Below, piece by piece: positions 35,497 through 47,800 of a stretch of DNA of 64,000 nt. Numbering within the stretch: position 1 is the stretch's first letter; each line of letters begins with the position of its first letter. Source of the stretch: Protonemura montana (lineage: Eukaryota; Arthropoda; Insecta; Plecoptera; Nemouridae); the NCBI GenBank assembly GCA_947568835.1, contig OX387604.1:18691076-18755075 (forward strand), in the 5' to 3' direction. Both the position numbers and the translations under genes were made by a program. A model generated the notes under the pieces. The model ran no database searches. It was not told the DNA's origin and saw only the letters and a program-made list of their open reading frames with translations.

Positions 35497-35804
35497 ATCT
35501 TATTATTATTTGTGTGTTTAACGACGCACTGTTTGGACATCTGGCCATGCGGCACTGGTCTAATGGCGTCGGTGAATGAGTGGATGATAATGAGGATGAT
35601 GACGAACCTAACCTAGCCTAGAAGGGAGGAGGGGAAACCCGGTGCCGGCACGTAGCCTACTCCTGTCAAAGAGCACCAAGAGGACCACCAGCTTAACGTC
35701 CCTTCCGAAGGACGGAACACTCGAACAGCAGGATTCCTCCACAAATCCATGCGTCGAGAGGTTGATAAGCAAGGCGAATGAAGTTGTACTAACTTTCGTC
35801 CCTC
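35497..35804 (-). mobile_element. 5S-rRNA-derived SINE, copy C (head lost in assembly gap)
   Basis: Tail and body are well preserved: minus-strand CCAAACAGTGCGTCGTTAAA tail with an AATAATAA end, CTAGGCTAGGTTAGGTTCG, GAGTAGGCTACGTGCCGGC, TTCGGAAGGGACGTTAAGC, and CTCGACGCATGGATTTGTGG. It runs straight into the N gap where the 5S-like head should lie, so a repeat collapse may have caused the gap. Confidence 0.75.
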
Positions 35805-36004
35805 NNNNNNNNNNNNNNNNNNNNNNNNNNNNNNNNNNNNNNNNNNNNNNNNNNNNNNNNNNNNNNNNNNNNNNNNNNNNNNNNNNNNNNNNNNNNNNNN
35901 NNNNNNNNNNNNNNNNNNNNNNNNNNNNNNNNNNNNNNNNNNNNNNNNNNNNNNNNNNNNNNNNNNNNNNNNNNNNNNNNNNNNNNNNNNNNNNNNNNNN
36001 NNNN
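35805..36004. other. Assembly gap (200 N)
   Basis: Exactly 200 N bases; the length is probably a placeholder. Any ORF drawn across it is meaningless. Confidence 1.
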
Positions 36005-36789
36005 TCCGGATATCCTAATTATTGGGCCTCGGGCGGAGAAAATGATATTACAATTTTTCAAAACGAAGTCAGGGAACACACACACACAATACAGAAGCAA
36101 TTTTCTTGAGAACACAATATAGACTCACGGGAACCCGAAAACGTTCTTGACTAAGAATACGAGTTTGGAAGAGTCGTCTTAAAAGTCGCATACGATCAGC
36201 AAAAGTAATTTGTCAACATCAATCACACAGAACAATTTGTTTCTTTAGCAATTAGTTGAACGAAAGTATGGTGGTCTAAGGTGGTGGTGGTGGTGTGGGG
36301 GGGGGGGGGGGGGGGGGGGGGCAGCAAGACGTGACAGCTGAAACAGGCGGTTGCAATTGCAATATCAGTGAAATACAGCAGCGATCTGCACAAGAAAGCC
36401 ACCAGAGCATCAGCAACTGAAGCTAAGTATAACGGGTGCACGGACAAGTGCAATTCAAATACTTGGTAGATGACAAACGTGTTGATGTAGGCGCAAAATA
36501 TACACAGTTGGTTTTTGGTTGGATTTTTGATGATTTCTTGAAAATAAAAATATATTTTTTATGCATGCATAAAGTCTATCATATTGAATCCTCTGCAAAA
36601 TTTGGTCTCCAATAGCTCTGTGGTAAAAGGTACTCTCAGGACTTTGATAAGGTCACCTACCACACACAGAAAGTACCTCACCTAAATGCAACTTTGAAAT
36701 CGAGATGAATTGAACATAAAAAACGCCGACGGGGCTGCTTAAAATGAAGGGGTGCCAACTTTAAAATCACAATGTCAGCAATAGGGTAC
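36005..36789. other. Intergenic, downstream of the peptide precursor
   Basis: Contains a (GGT)n plus 25-base poly-G run at 36282-36321. It could hold a third exon of the peptide gene if the donor at its exon 2 end is used. A possible acceptor lies near 36744, but no reading frame stands out. No canonical AATAAA was found on the minus strand here. Confidence 0.4.
36297..36321. repeat. Poly-G run of 25 after a GGT repeat
   Basis: Longest homopolymer in the window, preceded by five GGT triplets. A strong G-quadruplex candidate on the plus strand. Confidence 0.9.
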
Positions 36790-37219
36790 TTACAGCTTGT
36801 TTGGATCGACTCGGCCGAAGCCAACCGGCACCGTAGAGAGTAACCCTCTGTACTTGGAGAGCGCGAGTAACGTTTCGATCTCGGCGAGCCGCTGATCAGA
36901 AACCCTCTTCTGTCTGAAAATTGCAAAACACTTGGTCAGTGAACAAGCCTTGTAAACTCCTTGGAAGGGCTTCACAAAAATCCTGCTGATTAAGGTTTAA
37001 GATCGGCATATCTAACGAGGAATATCATACCGAATGAGAGCGATTCGAGCGTTTTCTTGTGAAAACTTGTGCGAAAGCCACTGTGAAAACTGTGCTAAGA
37101 ATTGGGACTAGAAGTGAGATTGTAAATAAAATAAGTTACCTGGAAAGGTATCTCCCTTGCGTCGATTGTATCGCGACGACAGCGAAGATGAGCATCACTA
37201 GTGCAGTACTGTTCTTCAT
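36790..37219 (-). CDS. Small secreted peptide precursor (probable neuropeptide), 2 exons, 67 aa
   Basis: Exon 1 (37140-37219) encodes a signal peptide, MKNSTALVMLIFAVVAIQST followed by QG, and ends RYLS plus two bases. Exon 2 (36790-36913) restores the frame and gives RQKR, a dibasic cleavage site, then VSDQRLAEIETLLALSKYRG and LLSTVPVGFGRVDPNKL. GFGR is a potential amidation signal. RYLS directly after the signal peptide recalls proctolin precursors, where RYLPT sits in that place and is followed by a short D-x-R-L-rich helix; but Pro and Thr are missing. LSTVPVGFG-R also faintly recalls allatotropin (ARGFG-K/R). I do not assign a family. The stop TAA overlaps a perfect donor (CT|GTAAGT, GT at 36792-36793), so the C-terminus may continue in another exon. 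Confidence 0.65.
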
Positions 37220-37369
37220 CTTGCTTCCGAAAAGAAAACAAAAAAACAATGTATCACTTTCTTAATGTTTCTACACGAACAATCAGCGTAAGAAAAGTCT
37301 CGCTACTGACGAAGGAGCTTGAATGCGCTATACTGGTGCGATGCTTTGTCGAGCGTGTTCGTTGAGTTC

Positions 37370-37401
37370 TGAGCCCAGTATCTTGGTCCACTGCTCTTAT
37401 A
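37370..37401 (-). promoter_or_regulatory. TATA box and initiator of the peptide precursor gene
   Basis: Minus strand TATAAGAG (37394-37401) is followed, 31 bases from its first T, by TCAGAAC whose A is at 37370. That is the standard TATA-to-initiator spacing in arthropods. It would give a 5' leader of about 150 bases before the ATG at 37219. GC-rich DNA surrounds the site. Confidence 0.6.
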
Positions 37402-37641
37402 CTCGGTTTGGCGGTGCTCTGGTGGGGGCAGGGGCTCGTGCTGGCTCCCTCACTGCTCGGATATCGGCGCCAAGCACATGCGGCCGGATCCTCACAGTTA
37501 GTTTGCACAAATGTTTTCGATAAAATTAGAAGAACCATGTTTTCATTTATAAATTGTTCCAGGAACAAACTGGATGCAGCTATCCTCTCGGATAATGCCA
37601 CACCATTCTCACCACTATCCATAGGGGAAGCGTGGTTATAA

Positions 37642-37661
37642 GGGGGGGGGGGGGGGGGGGG
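37642..37661. repeat. Poly-G run of 20
   Basis: Uninterrupted G on the plus strand about 240 bases upstream of the TATA box of the peptide gene, a possible G-quadruplex or nucleosome-excluding element. Confidence 0.9.
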
Positions 37662-39089
37662 TGATGGGGGTCCAACAAACGTCTGGTCTTTAGCAAATAA
37701 AATGATCTCACTTCTGACATGATTCACGAGATAATTTGCAACCATTCCGCTACCCTCATTAAATGCAAATCTAACATGAAACTAATTTCAACGACCGTTT
37801 CACAGCAAGCGAGCATAATGGGCAGGTTCTATGTCTATCAATTTCACCCCGTAGCGTTTACCCCCTTCCCCCATACGAACCGATTTGAAAAAATCCAAGC
37901 TAGAGATTCCATTGCAGGATGGTCAATGTCTTGCCCGCATCTTGGGGGAGCCCAAGAAAGGCAATTTACCTCCCATTCTTGATCTACTTTCCGATGGCTC
38001 TTTCACATGCGTGAATGTGCAAGGCATGACCGGGCGATCAGAATTATTGCATCAGCTCGATCAGTCTCCGACAGTGGACTCTAGTTTGGCATGAACCTAT
38101 ACGCTAGCGGGTGTGCGCTGTGAGGCATGTGCATACTGTGATTTCCGAGTCTGACCTCTAGTATTCACATCGCTCATTAATCATTGAGCACTGGGCACTG
38201 GGCACTGGGCATCGGCCATTGGCAATGCACGAATCGAAAACACTGAACCGCAATTAAGAAACTGAAGATTCCCGTCCCCAGTAATCAAGACACCAAATTG
38301 ACAGTGCTTTACTGAATGATGCAATGCACCCAGAATGCATATGCATGATGCAATTGACGTAGACAGAAGTAGAGTTCGAGTATCACGTGATAGCCTCAGG
38401 CATCGAGATATAACAAGTCGACGAATCTATGAATGAAATTGGTACAATCACCTCAGTGAAAGCATCTCTAATAGTTCCTGCATGATGCAATTTTGATGAG
38501 GCTTGGGTAGGAACAGCAAGATGACTGAATGAGCGGAACCCCCGAGGAAGTTCAACGAGAAATCGCTTTCAACCATTGACCCTTTGATGTCGGGTTTCTT
38601 GATGGCCGGCCTTGCCCGTGTGGTAAAGAGCTGGGACTGGCTACAAATCATATGTGTCACCGTAGCTCTGACGTCGACAGCCCATAGTGAGTGACGTCTC
38701 TGTGTCGGTGTTTGCTAGATTTAGGAAATCGGAAATCCTGCAGCTAAAATATTTTACAATGACGTAACGCTTTGGGACTGGGACACCAAATGTATTGTGG
38801 GTGACGTGCAAGATATTTCGCTGTAATACTAACACCGCCGACTTGGCGCCATCTCTCAAGAATATCCAAGAGCTCGTGTGCAAAAATTTCTCACGGCTCC
38901 TTGAACATTTTAAAAAATGTTTGCATTTTCAGGAGCCAAACATCGTAATCTGACCAATGCAGTGATTTGTTTAGGGTTAAGATGCATTAAAATCATGGTT
39001 ACCTAGGTTTAACTAACAGTATCAATACTGACCCTGTTCGTTTTTTGAGCCCTTTAAAAATGGCAGGGAAGGGACACGAGTGTCCAATC

Positions 39090-39300
39090 GCAATCTTTTG
39101 TGCGCCTGCCTAAATCGAAAGATGCTCAATTCGGCGTTGAGAAAATTGTAAGTCATAATACTAGGAATAGGAATAATATATTTGTTAAGTCTTCTAAATT
39201 AAACACAGTATTAACTAAAGGAACTAATGATTATAATAAATTATCAAAGGAAACTAGGAATATAAAAACTGTAGGTAAATTTAAGACTAAATTGTATTAG
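39090..39300 (+). pseudogene. LINE ORF2 C-terminal tail remnant
   Basis: The last about 67 codons before a TAG read VRLPKSKDAQFGVEKIVSHN, then VLTKGTNDYNKLSKETRNIK and FKTKLY. This YN-x-L-x-x-E-x-R spacing followed by F-K-x-x-L-Y is the usual end of CR1-like reverse transcriptases. Only the tail is present, as expected for a 5'-truncated copy. Confidence 0.5.
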
Positions 39301-39456
39301 AAATTTAAAGAGGACGAAGAGAAAAATTTAATGTCACATTGTTCTATTTTTAATAGCTAAAAAAGCTAAATAAAAACCATACAAACAAACAAACAAATGA
39401 AAAATTGCGTGGAGCAAACAATTGCACAATATTATGCAGAGTATTTCGCTTTTTCG

Positions 39457-39511
39457 CATAGAACATGTGCTATGAAGATAGTGCTTTGTCACATGAAGCA
39501 TGTGTAGCAAG
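39457..39511. repeat. Single diverged copy of the 35-bp satellite unit plus a partial unit
   Basis: GAACATGTGCTATGAAGATA followed by GTGCTTTGTC and ACATGAAGCATGTG matches the 35-bp unit found 22 times at 40001-40770, with several differences. It lies on the other side of the 14-bp array, so that array appears to sit inside or beside an older 35-bp locus. Confidence 0.75.
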
Positions 39512-39622
39512 TTAATGGAAAGAAAGTTCACTAAAAAAACTTGACCATAGATCAGTGTAAATAAGATGATTAAAATAAGAACAGTGATACTTAAGTAATT
39601 TGCAGGATATGTAATTCATGTA

Positions 39623-39972
39623 GAACACTTCGGGCAGCACACTTCGGCCAGGGCACTTCGGGCAGGGCACTTCGGGCAGGACACTTCGGGCAGGGCACTT
39701 CGGGCAGGACACTTCGGGCAGGACACTTCGGGCAGGGCACTTCGGGCAGGGCACTTTGGGCAGGATACTTCGGACAGGGCACTTCGGGCAGGACACTTCG
39801 GGCAGGATACTTCGGGCAGGGCACTTCGAGCAGGACACTTCGGGCAGGGCACTTCGGGCAGGACACTTCGGGCAGGACACTTCGGGCAGGACACTTCGGG
39901 CAGGATACTTCGGGCAGTGCACTTCGGGCAGGACACTTCGGGCAGGACACTTCGGGCAGGACACTTCGGGCA
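39623..39972. repeat. Satellite array, 25 x 14 bp
   Basis: Twenty-five consecutive units of GGGCACTTCGGGCA or GGACACTTCGGGCA (positions 2-4 vary GGC/GAC/GAT). Because 14 is not a multiple of 3, all three minus-strand frames stay open and give the same 14-residue repeat (PEVSCPKCPARSVL), so the ORFs here are artefacts of the array. Confidence 0.97.
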
Positions 39973-40000
39973 GCGCTCGCTGGTCGCAGGACCCGTAGTC

Positions 40001-40770
40001 ACATGGAGCATGTGCCATGAAGATAGTGCTCTGTCACATGGAGCATGTGCCATGAAGATAGTGCTCTGTCACATGGAGCATGTGCCATGAAGATAGTGCT
40101 CTGTCACATGGAGCATGTGCCATGAAGATAGTGCTCTGTCACATGGAGCATGTGCCATGAAGATAGTGCTCTGTCACATGGAGCATGTGCCATGAAGATA
40201 GTGCTCTGTCACATGGAGCATGTGCCATGAAGATAGTGCTCTGTCACATGGAGCATGTGCCATGAAGATAGTGCTCTGTCACATGGAGCATGTGCCATGA
40301 AGATAGTGCTCTGTCACATGGAGCATGTGCCATGAAGATAGTGCTCTGTCACATGGAGCATGTGCCATGAAGATAGTGCTCTGTCACATGGAGCATGTGC
40401 CATGAAGATAGTGCTCTGTCACATGGAGCATGTGCCATGAAGATAGTGCTCTGTCACATGGAGCATGTGCCATGAAGATAGTGCTCTGTCACATGGAGCA
40501 TGTGCCATGAAGATAGTGCTCTGTCACATGGAGCATGTGCCATGAAGATAGTGCTCTGTCACATGGAGCATGTGCCATGAAGATAGTGCTCTGTCACATG
40601 GAGCATGTGCCATGAAGATAGTGCTCTGTCACATGGAGCATGTGCCATGAAGATAGTGCTCTGTCACATGGAGCATGTGCCATGAAGATAGTGCTCTGTC
40701 ACATGGAGCATGTGCCATGAAGATAGTGCTCTGTCACATGGAGCATGTGCCATGAAGATAGTGCTCTGTC
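40001..40770. repeat. Satellite array, 22 x 35 bp, copies essentially identical
   Basis: Twenty-two perfect or near-perfect copies of a 35-bp unit that begins ACATGGAGCATGTGCCATGA and ends AGTGCTCTGTC. Each unit junction contains CACATG-GAG-CATGTG, a 6-bp inverted repeat around three bases. The lack of divergence points to very recent amplification or homogenisation. There are no unique spacers, so it is not CRISPR-like. Confidence 0.97.
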
Positions 40771-40883
40771 ACATGAAAGCACGCGGACGTAGTGACGCAT
40801 TTCGTGGAGATTTCGCGCGGGTGGAAATTTGCAAGTCATTCTTAGGTGCAGAATGCGAGGCGGTTTGCCGTAAAGTGCGAGGC

Positions 40884-42340
<1,457 letters not shown>

Positions 42341-42849
42341 GGGCAACTTTATATCCTGGGTAATTCCTAGACGGTTCTTAGGTAAATCGAGCGGTAGCTG
42401 GGAATGCCCCGTCCCCGTTTCGCGCTCGCCGTTCCGCAGAGCTAACTAAAATGTGACAGTCATCGTCGTTGCACAATTCTAGTATATGCTTGTAGAAGAA
42501 AGCGACTTAACGATTTCGTGCGAAAAAGGTATAAATATTCGTCCAAATCCAGGGTAATTTCTTAATTAAGTAGTTTACAGAGATAAGCTCAGAGTGTTTA
42601 GTCTCCTTAGTGTTTAGGGTTGATTGCAGAGGTCTAAGTGGTCAGAGAAAAGACCACTCAAAATTATTTCAACCTTGGCAAAAATAATCAGCGTATGAAC
42701 GAAAAGTGTGTCTATATTTGTTGACATTCAAATATTTGAAATTTAAAAAACGCAGATGGGATGAGTTTTTAAATCGAGCCAAAATGTAAAAATGCGAGGA
42801 TATTTTTTTGTGTTGACACTTTATACATTAGATAAACAAATAAATATCA

Positions 42850-43190
42850 ACAACCATTAGCACAGCCGTTATCTATGCACTGTTTCTTGTGTCAGATTTT
42901 TGCGAATAGACCTTGACCCTCAAAAGTCTGACCGCGTAAGGGTCTGCATCCCCAATTTTCAGCTATTTGCCAACATGAACGTTTTCCTTGACTCTGGTCG
43001 AGGCTTGAGCTTATCTCGCAGCTGCCGAGAGTGACAAGAAAATACATAGTTTTAACAAACTTTTCATCAGTTTAAAAGCGCAATAAAATTGATAATTGAT
43101 AATTGATATCTGAATATTGTAATACATGACCGGATAGAATCCACTGTTTGAATAGAAACTAATCGTATCAATTAATTTACAAAAATCTTA
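42850..43190. repeat. Dispersed repeat family, second copy
   Basis: Contains CAACAACCATTAGCACAGCC, ATGCACTGTTTCTTGTGTCA, AAAAGTCTGACCGCGTAAGG, AAAAGCGCAATAAAAT and GACCGGATAGAATCC in the same order as the copies at 34005 and 44420. No coding potential was seen, and the termini are not defined. Confidence 0.5.
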
Positions 43191-43240
43191 AAATCACAAT
43201 ATTTGACAATATTTCAAAACTAGTAATCTGTACGATTATC

Positions 43241-43328
43241 ACCCATCCAATACCTGACCCAGCGCAATGTTGCTTAACTTCGGTGACCTCACGAGGACCG
43301 GTGTTTTCAACACGCCAAACCGTTCGAT
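43241..43328 (-). mobile_element. 5S-rRNA-derived SINE, isolated head
   Basis: Only the 5S-like head is present: minus-strand GGCGTGTTGAAAACACCGG, TCACCGAAGTTAAGCAACAT and GGTATTGGATGGGTGATA. It ends where the SINE body should start. It is the copy closest to a plain 5S gene fragment and may be either a truncated SINE or a decayed 5S pseudogene. Confidence 0.7.
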
Positions 43329-44419
43329 AAGTGACTGGTCGGTAAGTGCCTGGGTTTGGGAATGTTGGAAATGTTGGGAATGGCAGGACAAGTGCAGCAT
43401 ATACTTGTATGTATTACTTTCCTACAAGGCGTCAAATTTGTCTTCGAACATAAACATCATTGCGGTTTCTTGGTATCCGGCAGGGAAGCCATTTTACTTT
43501 CGGCGCGACACTGTTGAGTAATCAAGCGTGAAGTCAAATAAACAAAATGTTAAATGACTCTCAAAAGAAAAATCTCCCAGTCGCATGTCTCATTCCCCCT
43601 ATTCATCTCCGATTGTGATTTATGAAGTAGACATTTATCTTCTCGTGTTATATATTTAAAGATATATACTTTTTCAACAATCTAACAAAAAACGTTATCA
43701 ATAAATTTCGATAAGATAATAAGTTCCACTACAGTTTGTAGTAAGAGGTTTCTTTCGTGGGACCTCTGACCTGCATGCGTGTGTTTATACGTTACATCAT
43801 CATATGGCCCGTGTGGTTCATTTGAATTGCGCATTGCTGAGTGCAACCTCCTAGGGTCGTACCCTAGGATCCTAGACCTTGGGTCTTAGGAAGTACCTTT
43901 CTATAAGGATGTACCTTTTTCTGATACCCTTTCCCTGCAACGAAGGCTGGTTGCCACTTATTCCTGGACATCGCTTGGTACTTAATCCAATTGGACTACA
44001 TAGAAACGACGAGCCCCTCCACGCCCTGGCTTTGGAAAACCAAGTGTGAATACTTTTCTTGATTGCATCACCACTTATTCTTAATTAAATCAGTCTGTAC
44101 TTTTCAATAACTAAAGGCATTCAGTCAGTGACGCTGCCTGTCACAATTCCTCTGTCGAAATTCCTTGAAATGCCAATTGCCTTAAGGATCAGAACGTTAA
44201 GTCCCCTTGTTGATGAGGATTACTTTCAAAGGTCCACGCTGTCATAGAAAAGTTCCCTCAGAATGATCCCAATAAAAAAAAAAACAGTGTAGAAAGAGTA
44301 TATCTACAGTTGTCGGTATGCAAAAAATTGAAATTAAAAAAAAAAATTATACGGAGAGAGTTATAAAAAGGAGCTATATTGTAAAAATTCAAAGATTTTA
44401 TGTGACGACACAACAACAA

Positions 44420-44800
44420 AAAAAATCAACAACCATTGTCACAGCCTTTCACTATGCACTGTTTTCTTCAAAAATGTTGCCCCAAAAATCTGACCTAATG
44501 TTATGAAAGTATAATCATGACCCTCCTATAGAAATGGCCTTTCTATATCTAACAGCTTTTATTTAATTAAAAATTCGAACAATTTTAAGCGTCTATTTTT
44601 ACATGATGATGGATTTCTGCATGACCTTGGAACCCCTTGGGTTGAGATATGGGTTGAGATCGCTCTTGTCGAACTATTTAGAAGTTAAGAAGCACAATAA
44701 AATCGCTAATAATTTGCTTAAGAAACTGTGATTCAACATCGGCTAGAATCTGCCATCAGAATTGAATCCAATATTATCAATTCATTTACAAATATTGTAC
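44420..44800. repeat. Dispersed repeat family, third copy
   Basis: CAACAACCATTGTCACAGCC, ATGCACTGTTTTCTTCAAAA, GAAGCACAATAAAATCGC, AACATCGGCTAGAATCTGCC and ATCAATTCATTTACAAATAT align in order with the copy at 42850-43190. More diverged and longer in the middle. Confidence 0.5.
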
Positions 44801-47800
44801 TTTTTTTTTGGTGACATAATATTGACTGACCGCGCACATGAAACAACTCGTTTTATAGCTCTGAGACCTAATAGTCTTTGGCTCTGAGTTTGTGAATTTC
44901 AAATTTTTATTATCTCTAAGATAAGGGGCTTCACTCCTTTGAAGTTTCGCACAAGAATTGACAAGTCTGGGCTGGCAAGCGGAACAAACGTCTTGGGGAA
45001 ACCCGCTCTATCAAAAAAAAGAGTCCTACAGTGACAGAAATAAATTGCTAAGTAATGCAAAGTTCCCACGCTCATGCACAGCAGAGCCTTGGCCTTGAGT
45101 CATTGGACAGACCAGGCTGTGGTCTCTGGGTTTGCTGTAGTGGACCAAAAAGTCCCGGAAAATCCGCAGTGACCGCCAACTAAGGTCCTGATTCGTCGCG
45201 GTCGAAATCAGCGCACAAATCCAATAGATAGACATGAATGAGTTGGACAAATGATCAACAACAAACGTGAATAATAGTAAACAAACAATTTGTTACTCTC
45301 ATTGACTACTAGTTCGTAGTAGGCTTCTGGCACGTTTTCTTGACCTCGCGTGGTGTGCGTTACAGTGATTACATTATCTAGCCGCCGATAACCAATTTCT
45401 GTAGCAAGAATTACATTTATAAATGACCCATGAAATAAGTTGTTACAAGCATCAACCTGAGCTAATATTACCTACTGAAATCAAAACGTGTTATTGACCA
45501 TTTTTGTTCATTCGTTGTTATGATTGGATCCGATTTTGGTTGCAGATGTTCAATCACAGTTTCCGTGTAATAATTTAAGGTTTTACTGGATGTTTCGTAA
45601 TTGAGTTTGAAGCCCAAGTCTTGGATCATATAGTAAGTAATTAAGTATTTATTGTCTTTATAATCAATTTGATGTACAAGATATGGTCAAACATAAAAAT
45701 ATATAAACAACCTTTACAAATTCAGTATAATAAAGAAACACTGTGTAATACTGTAGTCATTAAATTGATGTAGCCACATAGAATCAGATTACAAATGATA
45801 ACGTAGATAGAAGTAGATAGATGAGAGAAGTAAAAAGTGTAAGTCATTCAATCATTAAATCAAAAAATACCACGATGTAATTTAAATTCTGGAATACTAT
45901 AAAATATATTTTGAGTTAGAATCTGTCGAAGTTTAGAATCTGTCGCTACTGATTACAGAAGCAAAGAAATCTATCATCTCTGCAAAGGCTGGCATCTGTA
46001 CCTGCGAAACTGCACTCAAAGCTGCAGGAGCCTTGTTGATATTTTGCAAGAGAGAGATCGAGAAATAGCCAGTTTTTTATGGGTTTCAGATCACTGGAAA
46101 AAGGCCGTACAACATTTCACAAAATTACAAAATTACAAAATACAAAATTTCTAAAAAAAAATCGTATCTCGTGAAATAGTACGCGCTGACCGCGGGTTTT
46201 TACTGTGCAAGTTGGTGCTTAGGGGTAATTTCGGGTATTTTTAAACATCCGTAGCTACTGTGTTTTGTATGCTTTTAAAGTCTCGGGCTAAAAAATGGTT
46301 TTCCTGTGTATGTATTTTTTTTTAATTCGATTAATTTTGGTGGGTTATTTTTGTGCAGATTGTGGATCTCTGCGTGAATCTCTGCGTGGATCTCTGCGTG
46401 GATCTCTGCGTGGATCTCTGCGTAGATCTCTGCGTGTACTTCTGCGTGACGGTGGAACCCCCGGGGCTGGGATCTTGCTTCTAAAAAGTCGATGTAAAAA
46501 CCGCCGTGTGGACGCCAAAGTCCAACTTTTATCAAGCCTCATGCCATGAGCTCCAATAATGCTATAATTATGCTACAATTAATTTGCTTAAGCTAATTTT
46601 AATTTTAATTTATAGAAGCGCAATTTTTTGAATTTTAATTTGTGAAAAAAGGTCTTCTGTTCTGCGATACTTTGAACCGACTAGCAATCGTTGAGCAAAA
46701 TGCGCAGAAATTCAGTAGATTTGAGGCATATTTGTACACGTGGGTGGAAAGTGTGCTGTGTGTGATGTTCATTTTCCTGTAATACTTTACATATAAAGTG
46801 GTCAACACGTGGGTAGCACGTGGATAGCACGTGATTAGCACATGGATATTAAGAGGCTATTCAGAGGCTCTTAAGAGGCTTTTGAGAGGATATTTAGAGA
46901 ATATGTAGAGGTTATTTAGTGGTTTAGCCAAAGAAACTTAGCGCCTGCAGTATATAGGAACTTACCATGAAACACTTAAAGCCGATTTTTTGGTGCCACG
47001 AAGCAAATATTCAGGTTCTAGTAACTTTTCAAACAAATTTACTTTTTTGTGTGGAAATGTTGAGCAGCTACAACGATTATCTTGAAACTCCCTTAATACC
47101 GAACCCCTATGCGCGTCCCCTGTAGGGTTAAGTTGGTCGGCACCACCAACTTATATCCCGAACCCTAATCAATCTCAAGGACCGATTCAACATGGATTCA
47201 AGTTATCCAACAGGAGCCCTCACCGTTGCCGTCGCAGCCGACATGCAAATCTGAAATCTCGGTCGCCAAGCTCGCAAAGACTCTCGTAATCCAGCAATTA
47301 CTGGAACTGATGAGCCTGGGTAAGAGACCATACATCCGGACAAAACTGGATCTTCACTGGAAAGGTGACACTCACGGGTCGGCACTCGGCGCTCGGCACT
47401 CGCGAATCTGCGAGCTTGCAGCGAAGGGCAAAGGGCAACGGGCAAAGGGCAAAGGTCACTTGTCAATCAATCGAAGATTTATGAAGGACCAAACTGTCCA
47501 ACTCTCGTTCTACCGAGTCTTTAGTTTATGTGAATTTCCAGTTAAGTTACATTCTGCATCACAAGAACGAATAGCGTTAGCAAGTTTTCTTCGTCACTGT
47601 TTTCGATGTGGTCATTGTCAATTCAGATCAGATATATCATCAAAAACAAAACGTGCGGCGTTGAGATTGAAATGAGAGAAGCAAATTACCACGTCCCATT
47701 TTCGTTAGAAGTTGTACTTTTGGCTTTTTGGGACGTCACCCTTGAAAGAAAAGGCCTGCATTCCGAGCAGCTAGCCATCTAGACTGGTTGACGAGCGATT

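Larger units (their letters stand above)
37402..39456. other. Intergenic with short repeats and a LINE tail
   Basis: Holds a poly-G run (37642-37661), an open plus-strand frame at 37885-38094 of 70 codons without recognised motif, a short CTGGGCA repeat (38186-38211), and the LINE tail listed at 39090-39300. No gene supported. Confidence 0.5.

Noticed and set aside
35642..36115. ORFs spanning the N gap
   Set aside because: Most of each reading frame is N; no coding claim is possible.
37885..38094. 70-codon plus-strand ORF with protein-like composition
   Set aside because: No ATG in a good context, no family motif and no promoter or splice evidence; kept only as a note in the intergenic entry.
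39512..40053. Overlapping minus-strand ORFs rich in CPKCPARS, Cys-rich repeat protein look-alike
   Set aside because: The 14-bp unit keeps all three frames open and forces the same 14-residue repeat in each; no conserved start and no splice support.
40001..40770. CRISPR-like direct repeats
   Set aside because: The 35-bp units are contiguous with no spacers, and the window is eukaryotic.
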